Positions 48,463 through 57,922 of a stretch of 64,000 bases of DNA are shown here, piece after piece. Position 1 is the first letter of the stretch; every line of letters starts with the position of its first letter. Source of the stretch: Gluconacetobacter asukensis (GTDB lineage: Bacteria; Pseudomonadota; Alphaproteobacteria; Acetobacterales; Acetobacteraceae); NCBI RefSeq assembly GCF_014174375.1, contig NZ_JABEQE010000002.1:62001-126000 (forward strand). Direction: 5' to 3'. Below the pieces are notes generated by a model. That model searched no databases. It was not told where the DNA came from and saw only the letters and a list, made by a program, of their open reading frames with translations. The translations under genes and the position numbers were made by a program.

Positions 48463-49594
48463 TCACTGTGCGGAGGCGCTGGCCTCGGACCGGGTGGCCC
48501 CCACCCGGGCGGCCAGGGCCGCCGCCATGAAATCGTCCAGGTCGCCGTCCAGCACGGCGCCGGGATTGCCCCGCTCGACATTGGTCCGCAGGTCCTTCAC
48601 CAGCTGGTAGGGCGCCAGCACGTAGGAACGGATCTGGTGCCCCCAGCCGATATCGGTCTTCGCCGCCTCGGTCTGGGCTGCCGCGGCTTCGCGCCGTTGC
48701 AGTTCCTGCTCGTACATGCGGGCCTTCAGCATCGTCATCGCCGTGGCCCGGTTGCGGTGCTGCGACCGGTCGGTCTGGCAGGCCACGATGATGCCGGTGG
48801 GAATATGGGTGATACGAATCGCGGATTCCGTCTTGTTGACGTGCTGTCCGCCCGCGCCCGAGGCCCGGAACGTGTCGACCTTCAGGTCGGCTTCGTTGAT
48901 CTCGATCTCGATCGAATCATCGACCACCGGATAGACCCACACCGAGGCGAACGAGGTCTGCCGCCGCGCGGCGGCGTCGAAGGGCGAAATCCGCACCAGC
49001 CGATGCACGCCGGCCTCGGTCTTCAGCCAGCCATAGGCGTTGGGACCGGACACCTGGATCGTCGCCGATTTCAGCCCCGCCTGCTCGCCCTCCGAGCTTT
49101 CCATCAGCGTGACCTTGTAGCCATGCTGTTCGGCCCAGCGCGTGTACATGCGCAGCAGCATCTCGGCCCAGTCCTGGGCCTCGGTACCGCCCGCGCCGGC
49201 ATTGACTTCCATGTAGCAGTCATTGCTGTCGGCCTCGCCGGACAGCAGGCTCTCGGTCTCGCGGCGCTTGGCCTCCTCGGCCAGGTCGCGCAGCATCCGC
49301 GTGGCGTCCTTCAGGACGGCCTCGTCGCCTTCCATCTCGGCCAGTTCGACCAGATCCAGCGTATCGCGGACATCGGCTTCCAGCCGCTGCACCCCTTCGA
49401 CCTGCCCGGCCAGGAGGGTGCGCTCGCGCATCAGCTTCTGGGCGGCATCCGGATCGTTCCACAGATCCGGGTCCTCCGCCCGATTGTTCAGTTCGGCCAG
49501 GCGGCCAAGTGCGACATCCCAGTCAAAGATGCCTCCTCAGCAGTGCCACCGACTGCTTGATCTGGTCGTTGAGAGCCTCGGTCTCGGCGGACAT
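48463..49594 (-). CDS. prfB: Peptide chain release factor 2, made by programmed +1 frameshift
   Basis: RF2 releases chains at UGA and UAA. Translation starts at ATG 49594 ([23 protein letters not shown], 23 codons), meets an in-frame TGA at 49525-49523, and must shift +1 to continue as [14 protein letters not shown]. The product is about 376 residues, against 365 in E. coli. Later motifs are intact: the tripeptide anticodon SPF in [10 protein letters not shown] and GGQ in [14 protein letters not shown]. Without the shift only a 23-residue peptide results, so a start at 49431 would miss the N-terminus. A terminator follows. Confidence 0.96.
49523..49537 (-). promoter_or_regulatory. prfB autoregulatory frameshift signal
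   Basis: On the minus strand AGGAGG-CAT-CTT-TGA-C: a Shine-Dalgarno-like AGGAGG three bases before the CTT slippery codon, an in-frame TGA as codon 24, then C. E. coli prfB has the equivalent CTT-TGA-C site at codon 26. RF2 shortage lets ribosomes slip and restores RF2. Confidence 0.96.
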
Positions 49595-49664
49595 GGAACA
49601 GGAACTCCATCGGTCAAGAGGGGCAGCCGACCGGCGGCCTGCCCGACAGGAAATGCAAACGGGG

Positions 49665-52427
49665 TCAATACAGGCCGCCCATGCCGATGTCACCCCCGGC
49701 GCCCGGCGCGGCCGGGGCGGCGGCCGACGGTACGGGCTGGCCCGGCACGGCGCCGGGGCCGGTCGCGGGGCCGCCCGCGGGCGCGGCGGAAGGCGATGCC
49801 GCCATGTCGCTTTCGGAATCCGGCATCGTCTCGGCGCCGGTATCCTCGGCGGTCAGCGCGCCGGTCGCCGTGGCGTTCAGGTCGGCACTGATGCCCGGCA
49901 CCTGGTCGGGCTTGAAGGCATCCATCGCCATGCCCATCCCGGTATCGTACCGCGTCAGCGTCAGCCCCTGCGGAACGGGGAAATCCAGCTTCGGCCGGTC
50001 GGCCAGCACCGCCTTCATCACCCGGTTCCAGATCGGGCCGGCGATCGTGCCGCCGGTCTCGTTCTTGCCCAGGGTCTGCGGCGTGTCGAACCCGACCCAG
50101 ACGATCGTCACGATATCGGGCGAGAAACCAGCGAACCACGCATCGTTGAAATTCTGGCTGGTGCCCGTCTTGCCGGCAATGGGGCGGTCGATCCCGTGCC
50201 CCGCCCGGGTCCCGGTTCCGCGCAGGATCACGTCGCGCATCATCGTCACGATCTGGAACGTGCTGGCCGGCGAGGCCACCTGCGGCCGCGTATCGACCAG
50301 CACCGGCCCATCGGCCGGCGCGGCCATCGCCGCCGCAATCGCCGCCTGTGCCAATGCCGGCGTCTGGCCACCCGCGGAGGCCGATTGCGGCGCCGCAACG
50401 GCGGACGCGGGGGCGCCAGATGCGGGCGTGGCGGGACCGGGCGTGGCCGCCGCCTGCAAGCCCAGGCCCGGCGGCTGCCACAGCACATGGCCGTCGCGGT
50501 CCTGCACATTGTCGATCAGGGTCGGCGTCACCAGCCGTCCGCCCGCCGCGATGGTGGCATAGGCCCCGGCCTCGCGCAGCACGGTCGTCTCCACCGCGCC
50601 CAGGGCGGCGGGCAGGACATGGGGCATGGCATCAACCAGTTGCAGCGACGTGGCCATGTTCGCCACCGATTTCATGCCGATATGCGCCGCCAGGCGAATG
50701 GTCACCAGATTGCGCGATTCCCGCAGCGCGTCATGCAGGGTGGTGGGGCCCCAGAAATCCTTCTCGTAATTGTTCGGGTGCCATGTGCCGTACGAAACCG
50801 GGGAATCGTCGAATTTCTGCGACGGCGAAATCCCCTGCTCCATCGCCGTCAGATAGACGAACGGCTTGAAGGACGATCCGGGCTGGCGCAGCGCCTGGGT
50901 GGCGCGGTTGAACTGCGACTGGCCGAACGACCAGCCGCCCACCATCGCCAGCACCCGGCCCGTCCGCACGTCCATCGTCACCAGCGCGCCTTCGACCTTC
51001 GGCACCTGGCGCAGCGCCACACCGCCGCCCTCGGCCTGCGGCTCGACCATCAGCAGGTCGCCCGCGTGCGGGGCCCGCATGCGGCGCATCCAGGCCATGT
51101 CGCGCGCCAGCAACCGGCCGGTGCGCGGTTCGGCACGCGCCGCCGGCCCTTCCAGCCAGCCGACCTCGCCCGTCGACGGCGACAGCAGGACCCCAAGCCG
51201 CCAGGAGTCCAGCATGCCGGGCAGCCGCGCCGTACCAGCCAGGGCGGGGACCCACTGGCCGGCGTTCGCCACACCGTCCAGATGCCCCACCGGCCCGCGC
51301 CAGCCGCCATGATCATGGTCATAGGCCATCAGCCCGTCACGCACCGCTGCCGTGGCGACCTGCTGCAAATGCGGGTCCATGCTGGTATGGACCAGAAGGC
51401 CACCCTGCATGGTGGTGTCCTGCCCGTACCGCTCGATCAGCTGGCGACGCACCTCCTCGCCGAACCATTCCGAACCCGGGACCGGGCCGGGGCGGGTGAA
51501 GGATTGCGGCACCAGCGGCTCGTTCTGGGCGGCGCGGGCCTCGCTATCGGAAATGGCACCGGTCTCGGCCATGCGCTGCAGCACCCAGTCGCGCCTTCCC
51601 TTGGCGGCGTCGGGGAAGCGATAGGGGTTGTAGTTGGTGGGCGATTTCGGCAGCGCGCCCAGGAACGCGGCCTCGGCATCGTCCACCTGGTCCAGCGGCT
51701 TGTTGAAATAGGTCTGGGCCGCAGCGCCCACGCCATAGGCACCCGCGCCGAGATAGATCTCGTTCAGGTAGATCTCCAGGATCTTTTCCTTGGGCAGGGT
51801 CTGCTCGATCCGGATCGCCAGCAGGGCTTCCCTTGCCTTGCGTTCCAGCGACAAGGTCTGCTTCGATCCCAGCAGCATGATGCGCGCCACCTGCTGGGTG
51901 ATCGTCGAGGCTCCCATCGGGCGGTGCCCCCGATGCACGGTCAGGTCGCTCAGCCCCGCGCGGATGATCGCGAACGGGTCGACGCCGCCATGGGTATAGA
52001 ATTTCTGGTCCTCGGCCGCGATGACGGCATTCTTCACCCGGGCCGGAATGGCCGAATAGGGCACGAAGATGCGCCGTTCGGCCGCCAGCTCCGCCATCAC
52101 CTTGTCATCGCCGGAATAGAGGCGGCTCATGACCGGCGGCTGATAGGTGCGCAGCCCGTCCACCGTCGGCAGGTCGGCCACCAGCTGCTCGTATTTCGTC
52201 CAGGCCACCAGCCCGCCCGCCAGCGTCACCAGCAGCACCACGGCCGCCCCGCCACCCAGCAGGCGGCGGACCAGCCGGAAGCGCGGCCGGCGTGGGCCGC
52301 CGCCCGGCCCGGTCAGGCCGAAGCCACGCCGGGGCTGGCCCGGGGCCGCGCCTTCGACGACATCGCCCCCGACGCGCGAGGTGACAAGCAGCCGGCCGTC
52401 ACGGCCTGATCCGTTACGAAAAATCAT
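49665..52427 (-). CDS. mrcA: Class A penicillin-binding protein, PBP1A type
   Basis: 920 residues. One N-terminal membrane helix (about 55-78). The GT51 glycosyltransferase shows the catalytic Glu in AVIAAEDQKFYTHGGVDP, then GASTITQQVARIMLL and IYLNEIYLGAGAYG. The transpeptidase has the serine in QPGSSFKPFVYL, the SRN triad member in RESRNLVT, and KTGTSQNFNDAWF. A low-complexity Ala/Pro insert (about residues 640-700) and a Pro/Ala/Gly-rich tail of about 80 residues are unusual additions. It builds peptidoglycan at the inner membrane. It lies 70 bases upstream of prfB. Confidence 0.95.
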   Translation of the reverse strand: MIFRNGSGRDGRLLVTSRVGGDVVEGAAPGQPRRGFGLTGPGGGPRRPRFRLVRRLLGGGAAVVLLVTLAGGLVAWTKYEQLVADLPTVDGLRTYQPPVMSRLYSGDDKVMAELAAERRIFVPYSAIPARVKNAVIAAEDQKFYTHGGVDPFAIIRAGLSDLTVHRGHRPMGASTITQQVARIMLLGSKQTLSLERKAREALLAIRIEQTLPKEKILEIYLNEIYLGAGAYGVGAAAQTYFNKPLDQVDDAEAAFLGALPKSPTNYNPYRFPDAAKGRRDWVLQRMAETGAISDSEARAAQNEPLVPQSFTRPGPVPGSEWFGEEVRRQLIERYGQDTTMQGGLLVHTSMDPHLQQVATAAVRDGLMAYDHDHGGWRGPVGHLDGVANAGQWVPALAGTARLPGMLDSWRLGVLLSPSTGEVGWLEGPAARAEPRTGRLLARDMAWMRRMRAPHAGDLLMVEPQAEGGGVALRQVPKVEGALVTMDVRTGRVLAMVGGWSFGQSQFNRATQALRQPGSSFKPFVYLTAMEQGISPSQKFDDSPVSYGTWHPNNYEKDFWGPTTLHDALRESRNLVTIRLAAHIGMKSVANMATSLQLVDAMPHVLPAALGAVETTVLREAGAYATIAAGGRLVTPTLIDNVQDRDGHVLWQPPGLGLQAAATPGPATPASGAPASAVAAPQSASAGGQTPALAQAAIAAAMAAPADGPVLVDTRPQVASPASTFQIVTMMRDVILRGTGTRAGHGIDRPIAGKTGTSQNFNDAWFAGFSPDIVTIVWVGFDTPQTLGKNETGGTIAGPIWNRVMKAVLADRPKLDFPVPQGLTLTRYDTGMGMAMDAFKPDQVPGISADLNATATGALTAEDTGAETMPDSESDMAASPSAAPAGGPATGPGAVPGQPVPSAAAPAAPGAGGDIGMGGLY

Positions 52428-52532
52428 CCAGGGTCCAATGGGCGAAGGGCAAGGGAACGAGATCCGTCATGACGGGCAAGGACGCCTCTCCTAGCATTCT
52501 CGGGCCGCGGCGTCGCCCCCCGGGCAGGGGCG

Positions 52533-53420
52533 TCAACCATCCGCCTGACGGCGCCATTCCGCGCGCCCCTCCTGCTCCAGCCGGGTGAAGGTCGCATCGT
52601 CCAGCACCAGTCCGGCGGCGGCCACATTCTCTTCGACGTGCGCGGGGCTGCCGGTGCCGGGGATCGGCAGCATCACCGGGGCCCGGCGCAGCAGCCAGGC
52701 CAGCGCCACCTGTCCCGGCGTGGCCCCCATATCGCGCGCCGTCCGGTCCAGCACACCCCCTTCCCGCGCCAGCGAGCCCGCCGCCAGCGGCGCCCAGGGA
52801 ATGAAGCCGATCCCACGCGCGGCGCAATAATCCAGCACGTCCTCGGACGCGCGATTGACCAGATTATAGCGGTTCTGCACCGTCACGACCGGGAAGAAGC
52901 GCTGGGCCCGCTCGATCATCTCCACCGACACTTCGGACAGGCCGACATGGCGGATCAGCCCTTCCGCGCGCATCGCGGCGATGACCTCGAACTGCACCTC
53001 CGGCGGGCAGTCCGGCCCCACGCGATGCAACTGCCACAGGTCGATCCGCTCCACGCCCAGGCGGCGCATGCTCATCAGCACGCACTGGCGCAGATAGTTC
53101 GGATTGCCCACCGGCCGCCAGATGTCCGGTCCATGGCGGGTGTGGCCGCCCTTGGTCGCGATATGCAGCCCGGCATAAGGGTGCAGGGCCGCGCGGATCA
53201 GATCCTCGCTGACATAAGGGCCGTAACTGTCGGCGGTGTCGATCAGGGTAACCCCGCAGGCCACCGCGCGGCGCAGGGTTTCCAGCGCGCGCTCGCGGTC
53301 GGGCGGGTCGCCCCAGATTCCGCGCCCGGTAATGCGCATGGCACCGAACCCCAGGCGCGCGACCGGCAGGTCGCCGCCAATCAGGAACGTGCCGGCCTGG
53401 CGTGCATCGGGACGGGGCAT
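52533..53420 (-). CDS. Aldo/keto reductase
   Basis: 295 residues; GAGGAG precedes the ATG at 53420. The TIM-barrel family signatures are complete: [10 protein letters not shown], the Asp/Tyr pair in [12 protein letters not shown], Lys in [10 protein letters not shown], His in DLWQLHRV, and the NADP site [15 protein letters not shown]. It resembles the YajO/oxidoreductase branch often annotated from acetic acid bacteria. The substrate is unknown. It sits 143 bases downstream of hrcA with a truncated palindromic element between. Confidence 0.92.
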   Translation of the reverse strand: MPRPDARQAGTFLIGGDLPVARLGFGAMRITGRGIWGDPPDRERALETLRRAVACGVTLIDTADSYGPYVSEDLIRAALHPYAGLHIATKGGHTRHGPDIWRPVGNPNYLRQCVLMSMRRLGVERIDLWQLHRVGPDCPPEVQFEVIAAMRAEGLIRHVGLSEVSVEMIERAQRFFPVVTVQNRYNLVNRASEDVLDYCAARGIGFIPWAPLAAGSLAREGGVLDRTARDMGATPGQVALAWLLRRAPVMLPIPGTGSPAHVEENVAAAGLVLDDATFTRLEQEGRAEWRRQADG

Positions 53421-53522
53421 GAAGGCTCTCCTCGAACATGCGCGCCGGGCGGAAACGAACGCACCGTCCCGGCAGCTAGGGCAGGAAGATGGCGGCACCA
53501 AGGCAGCCCGGCCTTTCACACC

Positions 53523-53562
53523 CGCGTCGGATCGCCACCAGCGCGCGTGTCCGGGCCGAGAT
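53523..53562. repeat. Truncated palindromic 3'-end element, copy D
   Basis: A 26-base stretch from 53523 (CGCGTCGGATCGCCACCAGC and six more bases) is identical to the right end of the copy at 42517-42836. It stops at the hrcA stop codon (53563-53565). Core and left arm are missing. Confidence 0.7.
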
Positions 53563-54630
53563 TCAGCCGAGCATTCTGCCTATGACGCGCGCGGTATAAT
53601 CCACGACGGGAATAATGCGCCCATAATTGAGCCGCGTGGGCCCGATCACGCCGATCGCACCCACGATGCGGTTACTTTCGGTCCGCGCCGGCGCCACCAC
53701 CACCGAGGTGCCGGACAGGCCGAACAAGCCACTTTCGGCCCCGATGAAGATCCGTACGCCGTCCGATTCCTGGGCCAGTTCCAGCAGGCGCAGCATCGTC
53801 TCCTGCGTTTCCAGCCGCTCGAACAGCATCTGGATGGTGGACAGGCGCTCGATCTCCGTCACGTCGGCCAGCAGACGCGCCTGGCCGCGCACGAACAGCG
53901 TGCCGCCACGGTCCACGTCGCTCCACGTCGCCAGCCCGCTGGCCACGATCTCGGCCGTCAGATGGTGCAGTTCGCTGCGATTGGCGCTCATATCCGCACT
54001 GACATGCGCGCGCAGATCCTCAAGCGAGCGGCCGGCCAGCTGGGCATTGAGGTAGTTCCCCGCCTCGACCAGCGCCGAGGGCGGCAGGCCGATCGGGGTC
54101 TCGATCACCCGGTTTTCCACCTGCCCGTCCGCGCCCACCAGGATCACCAGCGCGCGCCGGGGGCCCAGGGCCACGAATTCGATATGCTTCACCGCCCCAT
54201 CACCCTTGGGCGCCAGCACCAGCCCGGCGGCCGAGGACAGGCCGGACAGCATCGACGACGCCTCGGCCAGCGTGTCCTGCAACGAGCGCCCGCGCATCTC
54301 CAGCGAGTTGGTGATGGTCTCGCGCTCATCCTCGCTCAGGCTGCCGAACTGCAGCAGGCCGTCGACGAACAGCCGCACCCCCTTTTCCGTCGGCAGCCGG
54401 CCGGCCGACGCGTGGGGCGAGAACAGCAGCCCGGCCTCGGTCAGGTCCGCCATCACATTGCGGATGGTGGCGGGCGAGAGCGGCAGCGGCAGGCGCCGCG
54501 ACAGGGTGCGCGAGCCGACCGGCTCGCCGGTTTCGACATATTGTTCGACGATCTCGCGCAGGATCGCCGCCGAACGGGCATCCAGCCCCGGCGGCAGGGC
54601 CGGACGGGAAGACAGCGTGCCGGGATTCAT
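53563..54630 (-). CDS. hrcA: Heat-inducible transcription repressor HrcA
   Basis: 355 residues from the ATG at 54630 (GGAGG eleven bases upstream; a GTG at 54648 is in frame). The N-terminal winged helix reads [24 protein letters not shown] and [33 protein letters not shown], followed by the GAF-like and dimerisation domains ([33 protein letters not shown]). HrcA represses groESL and similar genes at CIRCE sites. No CIRCE was seen in its own upstream region. It is divergent from rph, the usual alphaproteobacterial order. Confidence 0.95.
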   Translation of the reverse strand: MNPGTLSSRPALPPGLDARSAAILREIVEQYVETGEPVGSRTLSRRLPLPLSPATIRNVMADLTEAGLLFSPHASAGRLPTEKGVRLFVDGLLQFGSLSEDERETITNSLEMRGRSLQDTLAEASSMLSGLSSAAGLVLAPKGDGAVKHIEFVALGPRRALVILVGADGQVENRVIETPIGLPPSALVEAGNYLNAQLAGRSLEDLRAHVSADMSANRSELHHLTAEIVASGLATWSDVDRGGTLFVRGQARLLADVTEIERLSTIQMLFERLETQETMLRLLELAQESDGVRIFIGAESGLFGLSGTSVVVAPARTESNRIVGAIGVIGPTRLNYGRIIPVVDYTARVIGRMLG

Positions 54631-54878
54631 CCTGCTTGAAGCCTCCACGTTCGCAGCCGGAAATACCGGCCGAATTGAGCACTATACGAGGTTGCCGCCA
54701 AAGTTTCGATGCCGCCTGAACAGGTGGCGCGCGGGGCAACCGCTGCAACGGAATCTGGAGGCGCCGGCAGGCGATGACAAGCGCGGGCTGGCCATTATCC
54801 CCCGGCTCGGGCTATGCCCGCCTTTTCGGCGGCCCGCCCCGGAATACCCTGCCTGTCGATGCGGAGTATCGTTTGCCC

Positions 54879-55628
54879 ATGACCACCCGCCCCTCGGGCC
54901 GCGCCCCCGACGCGCTACGCCCCGTCTCCATCGAAACGGGCTTCGCCCGCCACGCCGAGGGATCGGCCCTGATCCGCATGGGCGGGACGGAGGTGCTGTG
55001 CGCCGCCAGCGTCGAACCGCGCGTGCCGCCCTTTCTGCGCGGCCAGGGCAAAGGTTGGGTGACGGCGGAATACGGCATGCTGCCCCGCGCCACCCACACG
55101 CGTGGCGCCCGCGAGGCCGCAAAGGGCAAGCAGTCGGGCCGCACGCAGGAAATCCAGCGCCTGATCGGCCGCTCGCTGCGCGCCGTGACGGATTTGAGCG
55201 CGCTGGGCGAAATCTCGATCACTGTCGATTGCGACGTGCTGAACGCCGATGGCGGCACCCGCTGCGCCTCGATCACCGGCGCCTGGGTCGCCCTGCGACT
55301 GGCGCTGGAAAAGCTGGTGCGCAACCGCGTCCTGGCCCGCGTGCCGCTGACGGCGCAGGTCGCCGCGATCTCCTGCGGCCTGACCGGGGCCGGGCCGGTG
55401 CTGGACCTTGATTATGACGAGGACAGCGCGGCCGCCGCCGACGCCAATTTCGTCCTGACCGAGGCCGGCGGCATCGTCGAGATCCAGGGCACGGCCGAGC
55501 AGGCCCCCTTCTCGCAGGCGCAGTTCGAGGCCCTGCTGCGCCTGGCGCAGGACGGCACGCAGCATCTGTTCGCCGCCCAGCGCGCGGCGGTGGACGCCGC
55601 ACTGGGCGCGCGGAGCGACGCGTCGTGA
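54879..55628 (+). CDS. rph: Ribonuclease PH
   Basis: 249 residues from the ATG at 54879. RNase PH trims tRNA 3' ends with phosphate. The start region [19 protein letters not shown], the phosphate-site stretch [44 protein letters not shown], and [22 protein letters not shown] are all conserved. The frame is open upstream to 54774, but the family starts at MTTRPSGR. It overlaps rdgB by four bases. Confidence 0.97.
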   Translation: MTTRPSGRAPDALRPVSIETGFARHAEGSALIRMGGTEVLCAASVEPRVPPFLRGQGKGWVTAEYGMLPRATHTRGAREAAKGKQSGRTQEIQRLIGRSLRAVTDLSALGEISITVDCDVLNADGGTRCASITGAWVALRLALEKLVRNRVLARVPLTAQVAAISCGLTGAGPVLDLDYDEDSAAAADANFVLTEAGGIVEIQGTAEQAPFSQAQFEALLRLAQDGTQHLFAAQRAAVDAALGARSDAS

Positions 55629-56242
55629 GCGGGGCGGAGGCACGCCGCCTGGCCGGTGGCGAACGGCTGGTCCTGGCCAGCCACAACAAGGGCAAGCTGG
55701 CGGAATTCGACGCCCTGCTGAGCGGGTATGGCATCACCATCGTCTCGGCCGGCCAGCTTGGCCTGCCCGAGCCCGAGGAAACCGCCGACAGCTTTACCGG
55801 CAACGCGGCGCTGAAGGCCGTGGCGGCGGCACAGGCCAGCGGCCTGCCGGCACTGGCCGACGATTCCGGCCTGTGCGTCGCCGCCCTGGGGGGCGCGCCG
55901 GGGATCTATTCCGCCCGCTGGGCCGGCCCCGACAAGGATTTCCCCGGCGCCATGGCCCGCATCCACGAAGGCATCGGCACGGACGAAGACCGGTCGGCCT
56001 GGTTCATCTCCGTCCTGTGCCTGGCCTGGCCCGACGGCACCGTCCGTACGTTCGAAGGCCGGATCGACGGGCAGATCGCCTGGCCGCCCCGTGGCGCCCA
56101 CGGCCATGGCTACGACCCGATCTTCATGCCGGACGGCGAGACCCGGACCTTCGCCGAGATGCCGGAAGCCGAGAAGAACGCCATCAGCCACCGCGCCCGC
56201 GCCTTCGCTGCCTTCCGCGCCGCCTGCCTGCCTCCCGGATGA
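55625..56242 (+). CDS. rdgB: XTP/dITP pyrophosphatase
   Basis: 205 residues with a GTG start that overlaps the rph stop (GTGA). It hydrolyses non-canonical purine triphosphates to keep them out of DNA. Motifs: [13 protein letters not shown] (residues 16-28), [40 protein letters not shown], and [10 protein letters not shown] with [12 protein letters not shown]. The rph-rdgB pair is typical; the hemW gene that often follows is absent here. Confidence 0.96.
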   Translation: MSGAEARRLAGGERLVLASHNKGKLAEFDALLSGYGITIVSAGQLGLPEPEETADSFTGNAALKAVAAAQASGLPALADDSGLCVAALGGAPGIYSARWAGPDKDFPGAMARIHEGIGTDEDRSAWFISVLCLAWPDGTVRTFEGRIDGQIAWPPRGAHGHGYDPIFMPDGETRTFAEMPEAEKNAISHRARAFAAFRAACLPPG

Positions 56243-56250
56243 GGCAGGGG

Positions 56251-56304
56251 ACAAGGGCGTTGCCCGGCTCTGCCCTTGACCCACCAAAGGGCAGCGCCCT
56301 TTGG
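56251..56304. repeat. Composite GC-rich hairpin repeat, copy 4
   Basis: Contains CCAAAGGGC-AGC-GCCCTTTGG (56284-56304) followed by GAAACC, the same block as 25158-25183, preceded by an AAGGGC/GCCCTT stem. It separates the convergent genes rdgB and the nitronate-monooxygenase-like gene. Confidence 0.75.
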
Positions 56305-56352
56305 AAACCCGTTCGTTATCAGCAGATTATCATAATTGGTCGCTTGAAACGC

Positions 56353-56377
56353 GAACGGGCCCCGATGGGGCCCGTTC
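56353..56377 (-). terminator. Terminator-like hairpin after the nitronate-monooxygenase-like gene
   Basis: Eleven-base arms GAACGGGCCCC / GGGGCCCGTTC with a three-base loop, 15 bases after the stop on the minus strand. The following T content is weak (GCGTTTC). Confidence 0.6.
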
Positions 56378-56392
56378 CAACACTGCGCCGTG

Positions 56393-57811
56393 TCAGCGTC
56401 CGGTCAGGATGCGATCGACCAGTTGGCCGACCGTCGGCACGAACCCGTTGGCGTAGAACGGGTCGGTGCCGAAGCGCCACGCATTCGTGCCGCCGAACAT
56501 CAGGTTGTTGTCCATCACTTCGTCGGCGCCCTCGGGGCCGGCATGGGCGATGGACTGAAGCGTCTTCTGGATGCAGAACGAGCGCGGATCGGCCTTGTGA
56601 CCGTTGGAATAGTCCGGCCCCCGCTGGCTCCAGTTCGAGAAGCGGCATTCCGACAGGCAGCCCATGCATGCCACCTGATCGGCCAGGATCTCCCGCGCCT
56701 TCTCGGGCGCGACGAAGATCAGGGTGGAATCCGGGGTGCGCATGGCCTCGGTATAGCCCTCGCGCTCCCACAGAAGGACATGCGCGCGGTCGGCTTCGGT
56801 CATGAAGACCAGCCGGCCACGTGCACCCACGCCATAGGACGCCGTATGCTCGCCCACCGGTTCGGTGGAATAGGCAACCTGGCGCTCGGACCGCGCCTGG
56901 AGTTCCAGCAGGAACGGATTGTTCACCGCCGAGGAATAGAATCCGGTCGGCGAGAAGCGGTTCAGGAAGACATCGCCCTTCTTCAGGGTCAGCAGCCTGC
57001 GCTTCCACGCGTCGGGGATCGGGCTTTCCTGCGTCAGCAGCGGCCGGGTGCCGAACTGGAAGGCAATCGGCCCCAGTTCGGGATTGTCGATCCAGTCTTC
57101 CCATTCCTCCAGGCACCACACGCCGCCGGCCATGATGATCGGCGTCTCGTGCAGGCCGAAGCCGCGCATCGCCTGGCGCAGCGCCAGCACGCGGGGGAAC
57201 GGGTCCTCGGGGTTGAGCGGATTTTCGGTGTTCGACAGGCCGTTATGCCCGCCGGCCCGCCACGGGTCTTCGTACACCACCCCGCCCAGCCCGTCGGGGT
57301 TCTTGTGGAACGACCGCTTCCACAGGGCGCTGAACGCCCGGGCGGATGAGACGATGGGATAATAATGGATGCCGAACCGCGCCGCGATCTCCGACAGGCG
57401 ATAGGGCATGCCCGCGCCGCAGGTCAGGCCATGGATCAGTCCCGGCGCGCCTTCCAGCACCCCGGTAATGACTTCCTCGGCGCCGCCCATCTCCCACAGG
57501 ATATTGGCGTGGATACGTCCGCGCCCACCGGCCAGATCATGCGCGATCTTCGCCTGCGCGATGCCGCCATTGATGGCATAGGCAATCAGTTCCTGCTGCC
57601 GTTCGCGCCGGTTGCGGCCATGATAGACCTGCGGGACGCGTCGTCCCTCGGCGTCATAGGAATCGGCATTGACGATCGACACCGTGCCGGCGCCACCCGC
57701 CGCCGCCCAATGTCCGGACGATATACCGGTCGAAACCGACACGCCCTTTCCACCTTCGATCAGCGGCAGGACATCCACCCCGCCCATGCGGATCGCATTG
57801 ATCGCCTTCAT
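56393..57811 (-). CDS. Nitronate monooxygenase-like flavoprotein with a C-terminal cysteine cluster
   Basis: 472 residues from the ATG at 57811. The TIM barrel is of the nitronate monooxygenase/2-nitropropane dioxygenase type: MGGVDVLPLIEGGKGVSVSTGISSG, AAAGGAGTVSIVNADSY, GLTCGAGMPYRLSEI, TPIIMAGGVW and AFQFGTRPLLTQES. It is about 120 residues longer than usual. The extra C-terminal part has Cys382, Cys385, Cys389 (ACMGCLSEC) and Cys413, a spacing suited to an iron-sulfur cluster. The barrel should bind FMN; the true substrate is unknown. It is 111 bases downstream of pnp on the same strand. Confidence 0.8.
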   Translation of the reverse strand: MKAINAIRMGGVDVLPLIEGGKGVSVSTGISSGHWAAAGGAGTVSIVNADSYDAEGRRVPQVYHGRNRRERQQELIAYAINGGIAQAKIAHDLAGGRGRIHANILWEMGGAEEVITGVLEGAPGLIHGLTCGAGMPYRLSEIAARFGIHYYPIVSSARAFSALWKRSFHKNPDGLGGVVYEDPWRAGGHNGLSNTENPLNPEDPFPRVLALRQAMRGFGLHETPIIMAGGVWCLEEWEDWIDNPELGPIAFQFGTRPLLTQESPIPDAWKRRLLTLKKGDVFLNRFSPTGFYSSAVNNPFLLELQARSERQVAYSTEPVGEHTASYGVGARGRLVFMTEADRAHVLLWEREGYTEAMRTPDSTLIFVAPEKAREILADQVACMGCLSECRFSNWSQRGPDYSNGHKADPRSFCIQKTLQSIAHAGPEGADEVMDNNLMFGGTNAWRFGTDPFYANGFVPTVGQLVDRILTGR

Positions 57812-57922
57812 CACTACCCTATCGTCCTCGCGCGGTCCCGACGGACCGGCGTCTCGTCCATACGTGCCCCGCACCCCGCGGGGCCGCGGCGGTGGAGCAG
57901 GCTGCCCCACCGCCGACCGGCT

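Noticed and set aside
54631-54878. CIRCE operator between hrcA and rph
   Set aside because: GAGCACTATACGAG near 54696 recalls a half-site, but no TTAGCACTC-N9-GAGTGCTAA arrangement is present.
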